Assembly: GCA_002077045.2 (NCBI GenBank)
Contig: KZ111186.1
Span: forward strand, 62,001-126,000
From: Rachicladosporium sp. CCFEE 5018
Taxonomy: Eukaryota > Ascomycota > Dothideomycetes > Cladosporiales > Cladosporiaceae
Direction: 5' to 3'
Length of the DNA stretch: 64,000 nt
A program made the position numbers and the translations under genes. The notes under the pieces were generated by a model, which made no database searches, was not told where the DNA came from, and saw nothing but the letters and a program-made list of their open reading frames with translations. Each line of letters begins with the position of its first letter. The first letter of the stretch is position 1. Of the stretch, positions 45,916-57,937 are shown piece by piece.

Positions 45916-47388
45916 TCACACAGCGGTCTGCTCAACCCAAGAGTGGTTTAGCAGACCCTGCCAGTCACCTTCCCCAGGCGTGAGCTGACCGCTGCCCGTG
46001 TCTTTGAACGGATCAAGCGTGAACGAGTCTCGGTAGCCACCGAACCCATAGCCCGCGGGAGTGAAGGGCGACATCATGCTGTCGTTCGCGAGCAAGTTGG
46101 TGAAGGCGCCGTTTTGTCGAGCATCGACATCGACAGAGTCTGGTTCATGCCTTGTATGGGCTGCTGTGGCATGTTGCTGTAGCTAGGTAGCGAGCTGCTG
46201 CTGCTCTTTGACTTGCCGTTGGGGTTGTACGAGTAGAATGGCTGCTGGGAGGGCTTATTGTACTGCGTCTGTTGCTGCTGGGGTGGCATGAACATCGATG
46301 AGAGGTTGAGGTCTGCCGGTGCGCCAGCGAGTAGCTGCTGTGTCGACATTGGTAGGGTTGCGGACAAGGGATCGAAGTTGCCATTACCGAAGCCGCCATT
46401 ACCGCAATTAAACGGCGACGGGAAAGCTGCCTGCGAAGGCTGCTGCGACGATGCTGAGCCTTGCTGTGCAGGTCCCTGCTGCGGCGACCTTTGCTTCAAG
46501 GCGTGAGCCGTTGCCAGGTTCGTCTGTGAGTTGGTCCTTGACATGACTGGTGAACCGCCGTTGCTCGATGTCGTGGGTCCGGTGTACGACACTGGCGTCT
46601 TGGGAACTCCCTGTTGCACTGGCAGTGACATGCGTCTGTCCTGCAGCTGAAGGGTGTCAACAGGACTGTTCTGTGCAGACTGCGGAAGCTTGAGCCGAAA
46701 TCCTTGATCTTTGGGTGTTGCAATGGACACCGACCGGGAGTGTAGCACAGGTCGCATTGCTTGACCGTTGTTGACAGGGTAAGGTGACTGTCTGTATTTG
46801 GTAGGTGACCGACTTGGCTGCGGCTGTGGTTGCTGCTGCTGCTGCGGCGGCATCATTGGGTTGTTGAATGCATGTTGCTGCTGCTGGGCTGTTTGTCCTT
46901 GCATCGGCATTTGCATCATGTTCGGGTTCATGAGCTGGCTGATGTTGTTGAACTGGTTGTTCTGCCATGCATCAGACACTGCTTGGCCGAGTGCGCTACG
47001 CATTGCGACATGGTTGGTAAGATAAGCAGCCAGTCGACGGTCGAAGTCGGCGTTTTGGGTTTGCAAGTGAGCCGTCAATCGCCGGTACTGCATTGGAAGG
47101 TCGTCGTCTTCTTCTTCATACATCTCCTCGTTGATGACATCGGCTTCAGTGACGCGGAGAGACCGGCCTGTTCGGCGCTTATGTATCTCTGAGGCACGTC
47201 TAGCTGACTCGATGCGTGCTTCGAGGCTGCGATCACTTCGTCGCGAGGCGGCGATGTATGCTCTGTTGCGGTTGTCAGATGATGAGGGTATTCGCAATGG
47301 ATCGGAGCGATATCTGCCTCTCCTGGTTTTCTTCGTGTGTGCGCTCCGTCTTCACGGGCTTGGATGGCATAGTCCGTACTGCAGGCAT
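45916..47388 (-). pseudogene. glutamine-rich conserved fungal protein, two frameshifts
   Basis: The N-terminus from ATG 47388 (MPAVRTMPSKPVK, THEENQER) switches frame by one inserted base near 47325 into RYRSDPLRIP, then the conserved block ASRRSDRSLEARIESARRA, HKRRTGRSLRVTEADV, EEMYEEEDDDLP, YRRLTAHL. Poly-Q and proline-rich tracts follow (46.8-46.9 kb). Near 46110-46130, in a GTCGAT repeat, the frame changes again and reads ARQNGAFTNLLANDSMMSPF, GYGFGGYRDSF to TGA 45918-45916. The family is a conserved nuclear-type Dothideomycete protein of unknown function, probably a transcription cofactor by composition. Both shifts lie in short-repeat or low-complexity DNA, so sequencing error is a serious alternative. 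Confidence 0.65.
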
Positions 47389-48163
47389 GATGGCTGTAGT
47401 AGACTGCTAATGGTGCACTCGGCGAAATGCAATCGATCCGATCAAGAATAGACCGACGAGAAGCGAGCAGTCGGGCTTTCGAAAGATTGAGGGAGATCTG
47501 AGATCACTGTGATGACTACCGTACGGCAAAGAGTGATCGCTCGTGAAGGCTGTGCTGGATCGCAAGGGCTAGATCGCAAGCCGAATCTGACGTGGCCGAA
47601 GCGGGGAAAAGCTGTCGAAGCTGCGCGTGGCGAGCAGGCGGTTGAGTAGTTGTTGCTTGAGTCCGACTTGGCACGATACCTGATATCTGGGGTTGCGGAG
47701 GTTGTCTAACAACAAATAGACGACACAGAGGCTGTGCAAGAACGGTTGGCGGTGTGTGGTATCGAAGAGCAAGAGAGAAGGGCATCAGGGCGAAATGGGT
47801 GACATTACCGATCGGACATCGGATCGCTCTCCGTTCGGGGAGTTGGCATCTGTGCAGCACAAACTCCACCGCCACGAAGGAGAGCTCCTCTAGCGCGACG
47901 ATGCGGGCGAGCGATTGGCTGCACCAGATCGGATTGACAGCGTGCGTGCGAGTGGTGGCATTCTTAGAGAGGCCTTGCTTTCTGTACTGGCTCTGTCTTG
48001 GAGTCAGCATTGTACTCTTGCGTTAAGTCATGCTCGCAAGACGGAACTGCGTGCCTGCTCTCTTGGAACCAGCGGTTTACTGCCTGTCGCAACATGACCG
48101 CACGGGCATCTCCCTCTCGAGAGCCGAGAAGCAAAGTGACACTCACACGACAGGGTGCTGTCC
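47389..48163. other. intergenic upstream of the glutamine-rich gene
   Basis: A minus-strand 164-codon frame (47516-48010) lies in the promoter region. It has no recognisable motif, and I treat it as chance or part of a leader. Confidence 0.35.
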
Positions 48164-48178
48164 CATCCCTTCGTCCGT
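48164..48178 (+). repeat. left inverted repeat of the piggyBac-like element
   Basis: CATCCCTTCGTCCGT, perfect complement of the copy at 50819-50833. Confidence 0.75.
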
Positions 48179-48275
48179 CAGTTTTTTCTACGGTAGATCT
48201 GCGTGCGTTAGCGTGAGAAGCTAGCAGGGAAGGTCCCGGGCGCTCGTAGATAGCTTCCGGCGCTCTTCACCTAAT

Positions 48276-50394
48276 TTGCGTGGCCATGGCTGTCTTGGCA
48301 TCAACTGCAGCCCACCTCAATCCTTGTGTGGAGGTGGAAGTGAAGGTATTGTCGTTCATGCTGCAATCGAATCTTCTTTTGCCGTGTATGAGGTGGAGCC
48401 TGATCGCGAGCTGCATTTGATGGGTGTGCCAGATCCGCACAGTGTGGTGGATTTCAACCGTGATGAGACTTCTGACGTCGAAGATGGAGCCATTGAAGTA
48501 GACCATGTTGCAGGGCCTGGAGTTGTTGATGAAAGTGATGATGAGGATGAAGATGCTGGCCATGTTATTGAACAGGTATCTCCGGCTCTTGGTGAGCATC
48601 ATACTGGTCATCTTGAGGTGCAGCAGGTGCACCACGAGCGTCGCTTCATCATACCTGAGGACTTCTTGGATACGCTAATGCGGATGAATCTACCACCATT
48701 GTGTCAGCAGGGCTGCACCGAATCTTGTGCTCATGGACCTGATACTCGTCCACCTACTGCACGGTACGACGTGCCACTCCTGCTGTCCAATCTCTTCATG
48801 GGAGCCTCACTGCAGGGCCTGGTTGAGAACACAAATGCGTGTGCAGTTTGCAAGGGAGCCGGTGTTGGCTAGTGTCGTACCTGGAAGCCAATTACGCTCG
48901 CGGAGCTGAAGATCTTCCTAGGCCTAATCATCTACATGTCAGTAATAGGCCAAAAGCTTCACGAGATGTACTGGATTCGCCGTGGTGAATGGCCTACTCA
49001 TCCAACATCGAAGTTTATGGGGCCTCACTCGCTTCGAGCAGATCAAGCGGTTCTTCCATGTCTCACCACCATTGATAGGCCTCAACCAGGGCCAGTTCTA
49101 TCAGAAGCTCGAGCCTTTGGCATCGCAGGTAATCACTGCATCCAAATCAGTCTGTTTGCCGGCCTCGCAGGTTGCGATTGACGAGATGATCATTCGCTTC
49201 ACCGGACGTTCGAAGCATACCATTATGATGAAGGGGAAGCCGGTGCCAGTAGGCTATAGTGTGCTAGCATTGTGTGAGCATGGTTACTGTTATAGTTGGT
49301 TGTTTACGAGCCCTATGGTGAAGTCGGCGCCAGTCCAGCATGATAATGCGCCTCAGGCTGCTTTGTCACGTGGTATGCCTCCGACTCCACGACAAGTGTT
49401 ACACTTGATGCTGCAGTTACCTCACCAACACCACGACTTCACCCTCTATTGCGACAATCTGTTCAGCAATCCGGACCTATTCCACGTATTGACAGCATAC
49501 GGCATTGGTGCGTGTGGTACAGCGAGAGCAAAATGCAGCAATTGGCCACCAATCTTCAAGAAGTCGATTGATCGTAAAAGGACTCGGATTCCCTTCAACA
49601 CGCAATACGCTACGGTAGTGCACAAGGACATAGCCTGCATTATCTGGCAAGATAAGAATATGGTCCAGTTCATCACTACAGCTCACGATCCACGCAGCAA
49701 GGAGTTCGTATCTCGCCGTAGGCCTGCAGCTTCATCTAACGCATGGCTTCAGAAGGTCGTACACGACTACTGGGGCATTCAACCAGTGAAGATCATGCAG
49801 ATGCCGACCTACTCCGTGGACTACAATAACTATATGGGCGCTGTCGACATCCACGATCAGTATAGGAGCTATAACAATACGCAGATGAAAGGGCTGAGGG
49901 TATGGTGGCCACTGTTCTTCTTCATTCTTGATGCAGCGGTAATCAACGCCTTCATAATGTGCAAGTCACTGCATGAACACCTAAATGATGCCTTTCTGAT
50001 AAATCAGCGCCGCTTCCGGCTGCGATTGGCATGGTGCCTTGTGCTCGAAGGCACGCACGCAAAAGACAAGCAATGGTCCGATCGAGTGCTTAATCAGAGC
50101 CCTCAACACAGCATCCGTAATAACCATGGCCAATTCCTTCCAGGTTTCAGCTCTGCAACCTTCCATCCAAGCACACGTCCAAATGGCCATATAGGCAAGA
50201 AGTGGCAGGCTGCACTGATCCGGTTGACGCGCGGTAACCACACTCTTATCTCGACGTCGAAGAAGGGCCTGCTGTGTACGTGGTGTAGGTTCCTCAAGCA
50301 CTCCAATCCTTCACAAAAAGTGCACTACACGTGCTATACCTGCACGCTTTGTGGTACTGGCTTTCCAATCTGCAAGAGCTGTGAGCAAGCATAG
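48276..50394 (+). pseudogene. piggyBac-type transposase, two lesions
   Basis: An acidic N-terminus leads to FIIPEDFLDTL. An in-frame TAG at 48871-48873, after CKGAGVG, interrupts before CRTWKPITLAELKIFLGLII. One extra base near 49022 then shifts the frame to GLTRFEQIKRFFHVSPP. From there 450 codons are open: VAIDEMIIRF (first catalytic aspartate), LYCDNLFSNPDLF (second), YMGAVDIHDQYRSYN (third), and a C-terminal cysteine-rich zinc domain (CTWCRFLK, CYTCTLCG, CKSC) to the stop at 50394. All three DDD residues and the zinc domain remain. Only one nonsense codon and one indel separate it from an open frame, so the insertion is young or the lesions are sequence errors. The TAG is what CAG gives by C-to-T change. 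Confidence 0.88.
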
Positions 50395-50818
50395 CATACT
50401 ACACCGCAGTTCGATGCATGATCACTACGCACCAAGAGCTCCACCATCTCACGCAGCACCACTACAGATAGCTCCAACTCACGCGGCTTCTGCTGCACCG
50501 CCTCAAGCTGCACTACATTCACTTCCTTGGTTGGCTCCGGATGATCTTCAAAGGCCTCAGCACGCTTCTTCCAGGTGCGAGAACGTCTATCCCATACCTG
50601 TAAGGATGAGGGATCAACGAAATCACGTACTTGCTGGGTAGTCGGCATTGTCGCTATATTACAGGCAGATCAATCACTTACCTACAGCTGCAGTCTCAAA
50701 TCCTTCACTAAGCGACACTGCCAAGGCAGCACCATGCGGGAGCTACACCTGCCAATCTACACTAGCTCTGACCTACTGCAGGATCCACTACTCCATCTGT
50801 TTTAGGACTTCCGTGGAT

Positions 50819-50833
50819 ACGGACGAAGGGATG
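50819..50833 (-). repeat. right inverted repeat of the piggyBac-like element
   Basis: Reverse complement of CATCCCTTCGTCCGT at 48164-48178. Confidence 0.75.
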
Positions 50834-51889
50834 CTGGAACCACGACCCGAGCGCGGCACGACCAGGCACGAGCCCAGAGCCTGTCCGCCTATTTCAAGAT
50901 TTGATATTGGGATGACCGTCCTAGTTCATATTCTGCTGCGTCTCGGTGCGTTGCCGTCGCTGTACCAACAACATCCTGAACGCCATGTCAGACGGAGGAT
51001 ACTCCGACCACCAAATACACAACTACCGCTATGCCTCTGGCGTGGACTTCTACCTTTTGTTACGTGAGGCAGGCGTAGCAAGCGATCTCGACTCGGCGTC
51101 GTTACTCGACAATAGCCGGAGCCGAAGACCGGGAAGTGGAGCCCGCCAACCTGTTCCTGATCCTTCGCTTTGCCGACGCTCCAGGTCCTTCCCGAATTTC
51201 TCGTTCTGCTGTCGACTTCACCTACGGCACAGGGAAGGTCTCAGAGGAGTGCAATCCCTTTCTCACATGACGCCTCCGAGTCTGTCTCGGGAAAAAGCGA
51301 GATGGACCTAGAGATTGACCGAAGAGAGAAGCGCGAACTGTTTCGCATGACGCTTCAATCAATACATCGATCTCGGCGGCAATACGGGACGTCGCATCCA
51401 GAAAGCCAAGTGTACGCGTGAGAGCGTGCCGGACCCGATGGCGATAAGTCCCGAACGCTAGAGAACGCCGTGGCGGTCGTCATGACTTCTTTTTGAGCCG
51501 TGCACGAAGCTGCAAACGATCCCGCTCCACGTGCTAAGGCGTCCAAGCTGGACAACAGCACGGCAGTTCGCAAAGACGATCGAGTACTGTAGGCATACGC
51601 ATGCAACGTGTTAATCAATCGAAAACAATCGCCTTCCGACGTCTACCCTCGAGGCAGAACGATTGAACTTTCGATACCTGCCTATGTTGATGTTGAGTTG
51701 CATGCCTTCCTAATCCGCCACTCGATCACCAACACAACGACCTGAAGGCCGCAGTGTCGGACAAACATAACGCCAAGTAAATGAGGATTAGATTCGCATA
51801 CCGTCATACGGAGAGACGTCTACCCATCAGATTCGACCTTTCTATAGAACTTTGCGCTGCGCCATCAGTACCGTACTTCTCCCCAAAAA
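50834..51889. other. intergenic, unassigned frames
   Basis: Plus-strand frames at 50648-51067 and 50946-51311 cross the element's right end and carry no motif. The remaining sequence is the 3' flank of the NmrA-like gene. Confidence 0.35.
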
Positions 51890-52915
51890 TCAGGCATACG
51901 GGTCGCCTTCAGCCCTCTCCATCGCTACCTTGGTCGCCTCATCGATGTCTTCTTCCGGTAGCCCCAGCAGCTCGTTAGCCAACCCCATCGTCTTACCATA
52001 GTGGCCGGAATCGTCAGCGTAGAAGACACGGGTGTACATCCATCGCGCAAATGCCGCCCGATCTCCCTTCTTCATCTCCACAGCCGCCGCCTCGTACCTC
52101 TCCACAGCTCCTTCCTTCTTGATCGTCCAGTCCGATTCCTTGTCGCCTGTGACCCGGAGCACAGAAGCCAGCATGTCGCGCTGATTGACAGTGAAAGAGC
52201 TGATATACACCATCTGATCGCGGAAGTGATCCAGGCAGTGTTCCTGATCACCGCCCTCTGCTTTAATTGGCAGACTCAACAACGCTGCCACCGCTCGTCC
52301 AACCTGCGGCCAAGTGGAAGTGTTCACCTTAGTCTCGCCCTCGTCGAAGAAAGTCACAGTCTTGTTTTCGAAGTCGAAGCCATACGAGTTGGCAATAGCA
52401 AGACTCCACTCGTACCAGAAGCCTGTCACAATTGCGATGTAAGAGCTCTTCCCAAGCTTCTTGATCTCATGGCGCGTGGCGTCCGTCTTGCCAAAGAAGA
52501 AGACGTCCTTGCACAAGCCTGGGTTGGCGGTGTCTGCGCCCCAGAAATTGGGAGCGATCCACTTCACCCCCGCTTCACCTGCGGCGCGGATGAGCTTTGA
52601 CTGGGTGTCGGCCGGAGCCGTTGTGCCCATGGTGATTACCAGAGCGTCTTGGCCTTTGAGCGCTTCCACCAGGGTGGCCTCGTCGTCGTAGTCGACTTTG
52701 GCTACCTGAACACCATCCGGGAGTGCCGAGGTGCTGTCTTGACGAGTGATGGCTGTGACGGTGTGCTTGCCGGTCTTGAGCAGTTCGGTGGTCATGGCAC
52801 CGCCGGAGCGACCGCCAGCCTGTGATGCATGTTAGCAATGTTGAATTCAGGCAAAGTGCTGTGATTAGAAGCGTACGCCAATGATGGCAACCTTGGTGAT
52901 GTAATTGGATGGCAT
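51890..52915 (-). CDS. NmrA-like NAD(P)-binding oxidoreductase
   Basis: ATG 52915; exon 52915-52877, intron 52876-52820 (57 nt), exon 52819-51890; 322 residues in one clean frame. The N-terminal dinucleotide motif is formed across the splice: VAIIGAGGRSGG. Then VTAITRQDS, a VAKVDYDDEATLVEAL segment, LVITMGTT and a central WIAPNFWGADT block, as in isoflavone-reductase-like and NmrA-like proteins (atypical SDR fold). These act either as NADPH-dependent reductases or as nucleotide-sensing regulators. The substrate cannot be told from sequence. A fragment of a second family member lies 1.4 kb upstream in the same orientation, consistent with local duplication. Confidence 0.9.
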
Positions 52916-54250
52916 GATGGATGGTGGTGAAGCGTGTAAGTGAGGTACCACGTTTGAACTTTTCGATGTCAATGGAGGTTAAAAAGGGAGTCGATGGTTC
53001 AGGATGAACTGTGGGGAGTAGAAACCTAGGGACAGGACGGGTTTATGTACCAGTCCTTGCGGTGGTACGAGTGATAAAGTCCGCCTCTGACCAAACTTAT
53101 CCCGGACTTTGGACTTGGTCTTATCAGCGGTGCGTGTGACGTCCCACCATACACTCTGCACGTCTAAGCGAAAAGTAGAGCACGACATGAGACGACCGGT
53201 GAGTGACTGCGTTCATAGCTAATAAAAAAATTGTCCGTGAGACCGTCAATCTTCTTCAAGGCATCCTCCAACCTTATAGGAAAGTGAAGTTTGCAATGTC
53301 CGATCAGACTCGTAACTCCTGCTATCAGGTCCGAGAGCTTGATGGGTCTTAGCTAGCCACTAAGTTACGCGAGATCGAGCACTTCCAAGCCCCGAGCGAC
53401 AAGTCAGTAGCATGGGCTGAAGACCTTACATACTTGTGGACAAACCTAAATGACGTGAGTGTACTGCACCTCGGGAAACGATCGCTCAAGGGGCCCAAAG
53501 GTCAAAATCACGTTGCCGTATCGTATTCCTGGAAGCATACGCCCATACTTGAATCCAATCAAGCCGGCCAGGTACCGTATCACCGGTGTGGAACGGGATC
53601 CTAAATGGTATCTGCTAGGCGGAGACGGGTGTGGTCTTGGAGTACATATTGGCGGTCAGCTTGGGTCGAGCTGGCGAGCGAGGAGCGGGACGTGTTGCGA
53701 CTCTCGTATGGCGGTGGCATTGGCTGAGAAGAAGGAGTGAGATTGGGCGGGAGACTTGGCCGAGGTCGGTGCCGACCCATTGGATTTAGAAGGCAAAGTT
53801 GAACAACAACCATCCTAAAGACAACACTCACATTCAACACGTCGGGACTCGGCCCGCGAGCTTTCTTCTTCTTGGATGCTTCATCGTAGGCATAGACCTG
53901 CTCCCATGGCAGAACAGACTCCGTGTAGTGCGGGCGCAGCAGACGACGGCAGCCAGCATGGCGGACGCGTTCGCAGGGAAAGGAGGACCCAAGATGTGGC
54001 AATGTGCTCATACGTCTCAAGCCGCTACGTATACCAACGGGGAAAGTCATCTGATTGTCCGTCGAAAGGTTAGGACTGAGCGTTCAAGATCATGAAATTA
54101 TTGCCGAAACGTGTTGCTGCTAACTACCAGTTCGAGCGCTCTTAACCATCTCTCTTTGTTGGCTAACACGAAGTCCTTCCAAGACGTCAGCTCGTTCACC
54201 TCAGGGCTCGGCTGGCTATCCTTCAACGACGCGCCAGCATAGTAGCCAGG
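52916..54250. other. intergenic, one unassigned frame
   Basis: A minus-strand frame of about 150 codons (53601-54050) includes SVLPWEQVYAYDEASKKKKARG, followed by a possible GTGAGT donor at the end of DVLN. It could be an exon of an unknown gene, but I could not identify partners or a family. Nothing else was seen. Confidence 0.3.
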
Positions 54251-54592
54251 TTATTCGAAAAGCAGCATATTCTCAAGTATATCTTGTGCCACCAGCAGCG
54301 GCAGGAAGCTTTTGAACGTCTCCGCTGGGATCTGGACGAAGGACGCGGGGCTGCCCATGACCTCGGAGAACTCGGCCATAAGACGTTCGGGGGTGTAGTA
54401 GTCGACAGCGGCATGAATCTGCTTGCCCACACATGCTGGAAAATCTTGCATGATGGCACTTACGAACTTGCCTATCGCTATGAGTCAGCGGGAGTCTTCA
54501 CCGCCAGCTTGATACATACCAATATCGCCAGCCGCATCCAACAACGGTATCTGAGCCTTCTCTACATCAACTGGAAGTGCCAGACTGTAGCT
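54251..54592 (-). pseudogene. NmrA-like protein, 3' fragment
   Basis: Exon about 54592-54520 (LALPVDVEKAQIPLLDAAGDI), intron 54519-54473 (47 nt), exon 54472-54251 (GKFVSAIMQDFP, HAAVDYYTPERLMAEFSEV, FVQIPAETFKSFLP, ENMLLFE). This is the C-terminal third of the NmrA family. No Rossmann start could be read upstream, where frames are short and interrupted, so it is a truncated relic. Confidence 0.7.
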
Positions 54593-57206
54593 CCCACCCA
54601 ACCACTGTGATGTGTTTATTGGACGGCGGAGAGCTCATGGTGATCTCGCCAAACCATCTGGTTACTGTGCCTGCTGCTAGGACCATAATCCGTTCCGCAT
54701 TTGCGATGTCGTCGTCGGTCAGCGTGCTTCTTTAGTGACCTGGCCAATTGACGCCATACACCTCGTCTCCACATTTGGCAAGCATACGCATCATCTCGGG
54801 ACGGCCATCCGGCAAGCTTGCTATGCTGGGGTTGGCGGAACCGCCTCTGCCGTGTATGAAGATACAAAATCGAACGTGCTTGCGATTTCTGGGTTCGGAA
54901 CGCCACCGAACGATGTCGACTATTCCCCCGTCGCTATTCGACATGTCGCCAACTTGCTCCGAGTCCTTAGTGCAATATGGTGGCTGCTTCTGATCGCGAC
55001 TCGTTTAGGGAAAGAGCTGTCTCCGAAAATAGCTAGCCACGAGTGACTTTATGATGAATGATCTTGACTGGAGAGGTATTAGTGAACAGCAAAGGCTTGC
55101 GAGATATGTGTAAAGACTGAGATTGGATAGGAAGAGGACAGGCTTCATATAGTGTGGCATCTTTCGCGGCAGCATAGCCCAGCGAAGCCTAGCAAGGCAA
55201 CAGCGAGGCGTAGTAGGAGTCATGCTTGACGCGACATGTGCCTGCCAGTCTCACCCACGTCGAGGAGATGAATGACATGTACTACAGAAGCGAAAAGCAT
55301 AGATTCCGACACTATCATACACAAAACTGTGACAGACTTACGCAATGGACCGCAGGCGGCATGAGTCGGGCCCAACCTACATCTCCTCTGTCGCACAATT
55401 GCGTATACATTGTGGCATTCGTTTCGAACGATGTGCTTATTTCTGCAAGCCCTGATCAGTCAAGGTTAAGAACAGGGGAAACCTACCGTTGAGGAGTCAG
55501 GTGGAACTCAGGCCGCACCTCTTCGATATCCCCTATTCCCGCCGGAATATTCTGTAAGGTGACCCGCAATTGAGGAAACGAGTGAGCGCTTGATCTTATC
55601 GAAGGGGAGACTAAGCGCGCCCGCGCTCGCCCGCAACGTCTTTCGTCCAGTGCGTCATTTCGCGCCCATTGATGTCAGACCGGGCGTGCGGTCAGAATCT
55701 CACACCCAAGTTACTTCCTAGGGCAGAGACGGTACGGACAAGTGACCACGTCTTATCTCCATGTACGCGTGCAACATGGCCGTACGGGACAAACATCCGC
55801 ATCGGCGAACAATTCAGGCAGGCGAATCAGTACGTAATCGATGAAGAGAGAGAGCCGTGTGGGCGATTTGGCAACGCGGAACAGACTCGCGTGCCCGCAT
55901 GATCTCAAATGTCGGATACCCAAGCAGCGGCCCGTGCCTTAGTAGTCTCTCGTTCTCGAAGCTACTCTAGACACTGGATATCCGGAAGGAGAGGACTAGC
56001 TAGCCGAGGTCATCTGATGCACAAGAACGGTAGCTGAAAAGCGCGGCTGCGCAGACGTAGGGGCTACTCAATGGCCTCGGACGCAGGAGGGTCTCACAAG
56101 CTGTTGCGGTGAGTGTCGAACGGCCGATACGTCTTTCCCTTTCTCGTCCTTAGCCTGGCTGCACGTAGCTGTGCTGGCCACCGAATTTCGGTTCCGCTGC
56201 TCGTTATTCTTCCGTAGCACCTGAACACAGATGTCTCTGTCACGTCTTGTCCACGTTTTGCGTCTCACTGCTTCTCGGGTGCGTCTACCGTCTCGTCTCT
56301 TGTTCCAGGTGGACTGTCCTCCCAAAACGCTTGAGACGACCCCGCGGAGAACTGCGTGCATGCGACTATAATATGATTCTGGATTGCAGCACACATTAGC
56401 AGCGCTCCGGTTTGGTCTTGGTGTTTACGTACTCGGAACTGACGCCACTGTGATCTTGATGGAGTCACTCTCACAAGCGCTTAATGACGGTGAGCTGCTC
56501 ATGCCTGCACGAGAAACCACAAAAGTTCGACTCGTCCGGTGCTGACGATGTCTGCTACGGAAATGAGCGACGATAATCCACAATGTGCACTAGATAGCTT
56601 GCGCGACTTGCTTCGCTCGCAGGACGTGCTGCCGGTTCGGCGACCGGAACGGGACGTGTAGTGCCGCCCAAGCGGCCCACAGGGATCTCGAGATCCCACC
56701 TGGCTGGACAAGGATCCCAACAACGGCTTCAAACTTCATATGCAAGTACCCAAAGTACGAACACGCAAACAGTGGGACAATAGTCATGCATACAGGTTTT
56801 AACACACACATTGCCAGCCAAGATAAGTAGATGTAGGGAAAGTCGGCCAGTCGTGGCCTGCCGTTACCGAGTGCGTGGCACGCCCTCGCGCGTTATGCAG
56901 CAAGACCAAAGGTTTAGTGCTGCTTGCCAGCCTTTGTGCCTTCGCGGAACAGTGATGTTGGCTCGTCTGCATGAAGCAGTCCCGAATCAATCGAGCCAGC
57001 ATCGAGTACGACTCCTGCCACCGATCTGTGCTTTCCCACAGGATCCACATTCGTAATTCGCGGGGACCGCATTCCATCTAAGTTCAGACTCCCTTCGTAG
57101 TCGGCTGAGAGCGACAAGCGCTGGATCGTTGGCGGACTGCTTGTCGCGTCGGAGTCGGGCTCCTGATCGGACTATGATGTGGTTTTTGTCGCGGGGATCT
57201 CGCTTG
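54593..57206. other. intergenic, no gene recognised
   Basis: Only short frames without motifs on either strand over 2.6 kb. Base composition is normal, with no RIP footprint and no inverted ends noticed. Confidence 0.35.
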
Positions 57207-57695
57207 TCACGGTCCAGGTCCTACGCCTGACCAACGTTTCCTGAGATCACCGACTGGTGTCGAGCATTCGGCCTCTGACGCCATGTTTCCTGAGGGAGGC
57301 CACGCAAGGATTGTGTCGTATCCATCGTCCAGATTGAAGTTTACCGAAAGTTGGCGCATGCGCATGATATGCAGGTCCTCGCAGTCAGTCTGCCCTACAA
57401 TTGAGTCCGAGCGTTTCGGACAATACTGTGACCTCGGCGGCCGTATCGCTTCGATTGTAAACTTAGGTGGCGCCTCGCTGTAGCGAAGTGGACGCTCCAG
57501 ATGATCGTGTTCGGATGGAGTAGCCACAAGGTCGGGAAAGATTGCAGCATCTTTGCGTGATGCAGAAACCTGTTCGGGTGCTGTAGCTCTGCGTGGAATC
57601 AATGTAGTGTGCCAAGGAAGCCTGCAAAGACCGTCCCACAACTGATGAAAGCGCACTCCAAGCGGCTTGGGCCACATAACGGGGTCGGACGACAT
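57207..57695 (-). CDS. hypothetical protein
   Basis: A single 162-codon frame from ATG 57695, starting MSSDPVMWPKPLGVRFHQLW, with no signal peptide or membrane segment and no known motif. It is the longest ATG-initiated frame in 3 kb. Expression is unproven. Confidence 0.3.
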   Translation of the reverse strand: MSSDPVMWPKPLGVRFHQLWDGLCRLPWHTTLIPRRATAPEQVSASRKDAAIFPDLVATPSEHDHLERPLRYSEAPPKFTIEAIRPPRSQYCPKRSDSIVGQTDCEDLHIMRMRQLSVNFNLDDGYDTILAWPPSGNMASEAECSTPVGDLRKRWSGVGPGP

Positions 57696-57937
57696 AGTGA
57701 CGAGTCGTTAGAGTATAAAGCTACCTTGAGTCTGGCAGGCGTGGATCGGGTCATAGTCACTACCTAGCACAATTTATGCATTAACGGGCGGGGCGGGCCT
57801 GTCAATCCAGGTAGAGCCTGTGCTCTACCATGTCGCCCAGACGTCGACGTTGCTAGGTCGAACCTGTCGTCGGTCCTCTGAAGCGGATTATATTCGCACT
57901 ACTCTCGGCAGCGTGGCACATCCAGGATGAACATTCC

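Larger units (their letters stand above)
48164..50833 (+). mobile_element. piggyBac-like DNA transposon
   Basis: A piggyBac-type transposase is flanked by a 15-bp inverted repeat, CATCCCTTCGTCCGT at 48164-48178 and its complement at 50819-50833, 2.67 kb apart. The expected TTAA target site is not evident directly outside, so the true ends may lie slightly further out. The GC content is normal and there is no RIP footprint, so it arrived later than the Fot1 element or escaped RIP. Confidence 0.7.

Noticed and set aside
46830..47192. Plus-strand cysteine- and leucine-rich frames at 46.8-47.2 kb
   Set aside because: They are the antisense of poly-glutamine codons (CTG/TGC runs) in the glutamine-rich gene.
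16336..48873. TAG as a read-through or reassigned codon, since four of five internal stops are TAG
   Set aside because: TAG also ends genes at their normal C-termini (17620-17618, 22455-22453), so it is used as an ordinary stop; C-to-T change at CAG is a simpler source.
50951..51311. Serine/arginine-rich frame after the piggyBac element
   Set aside because: No start, motif or splice support; the composition is explained by local base bias.
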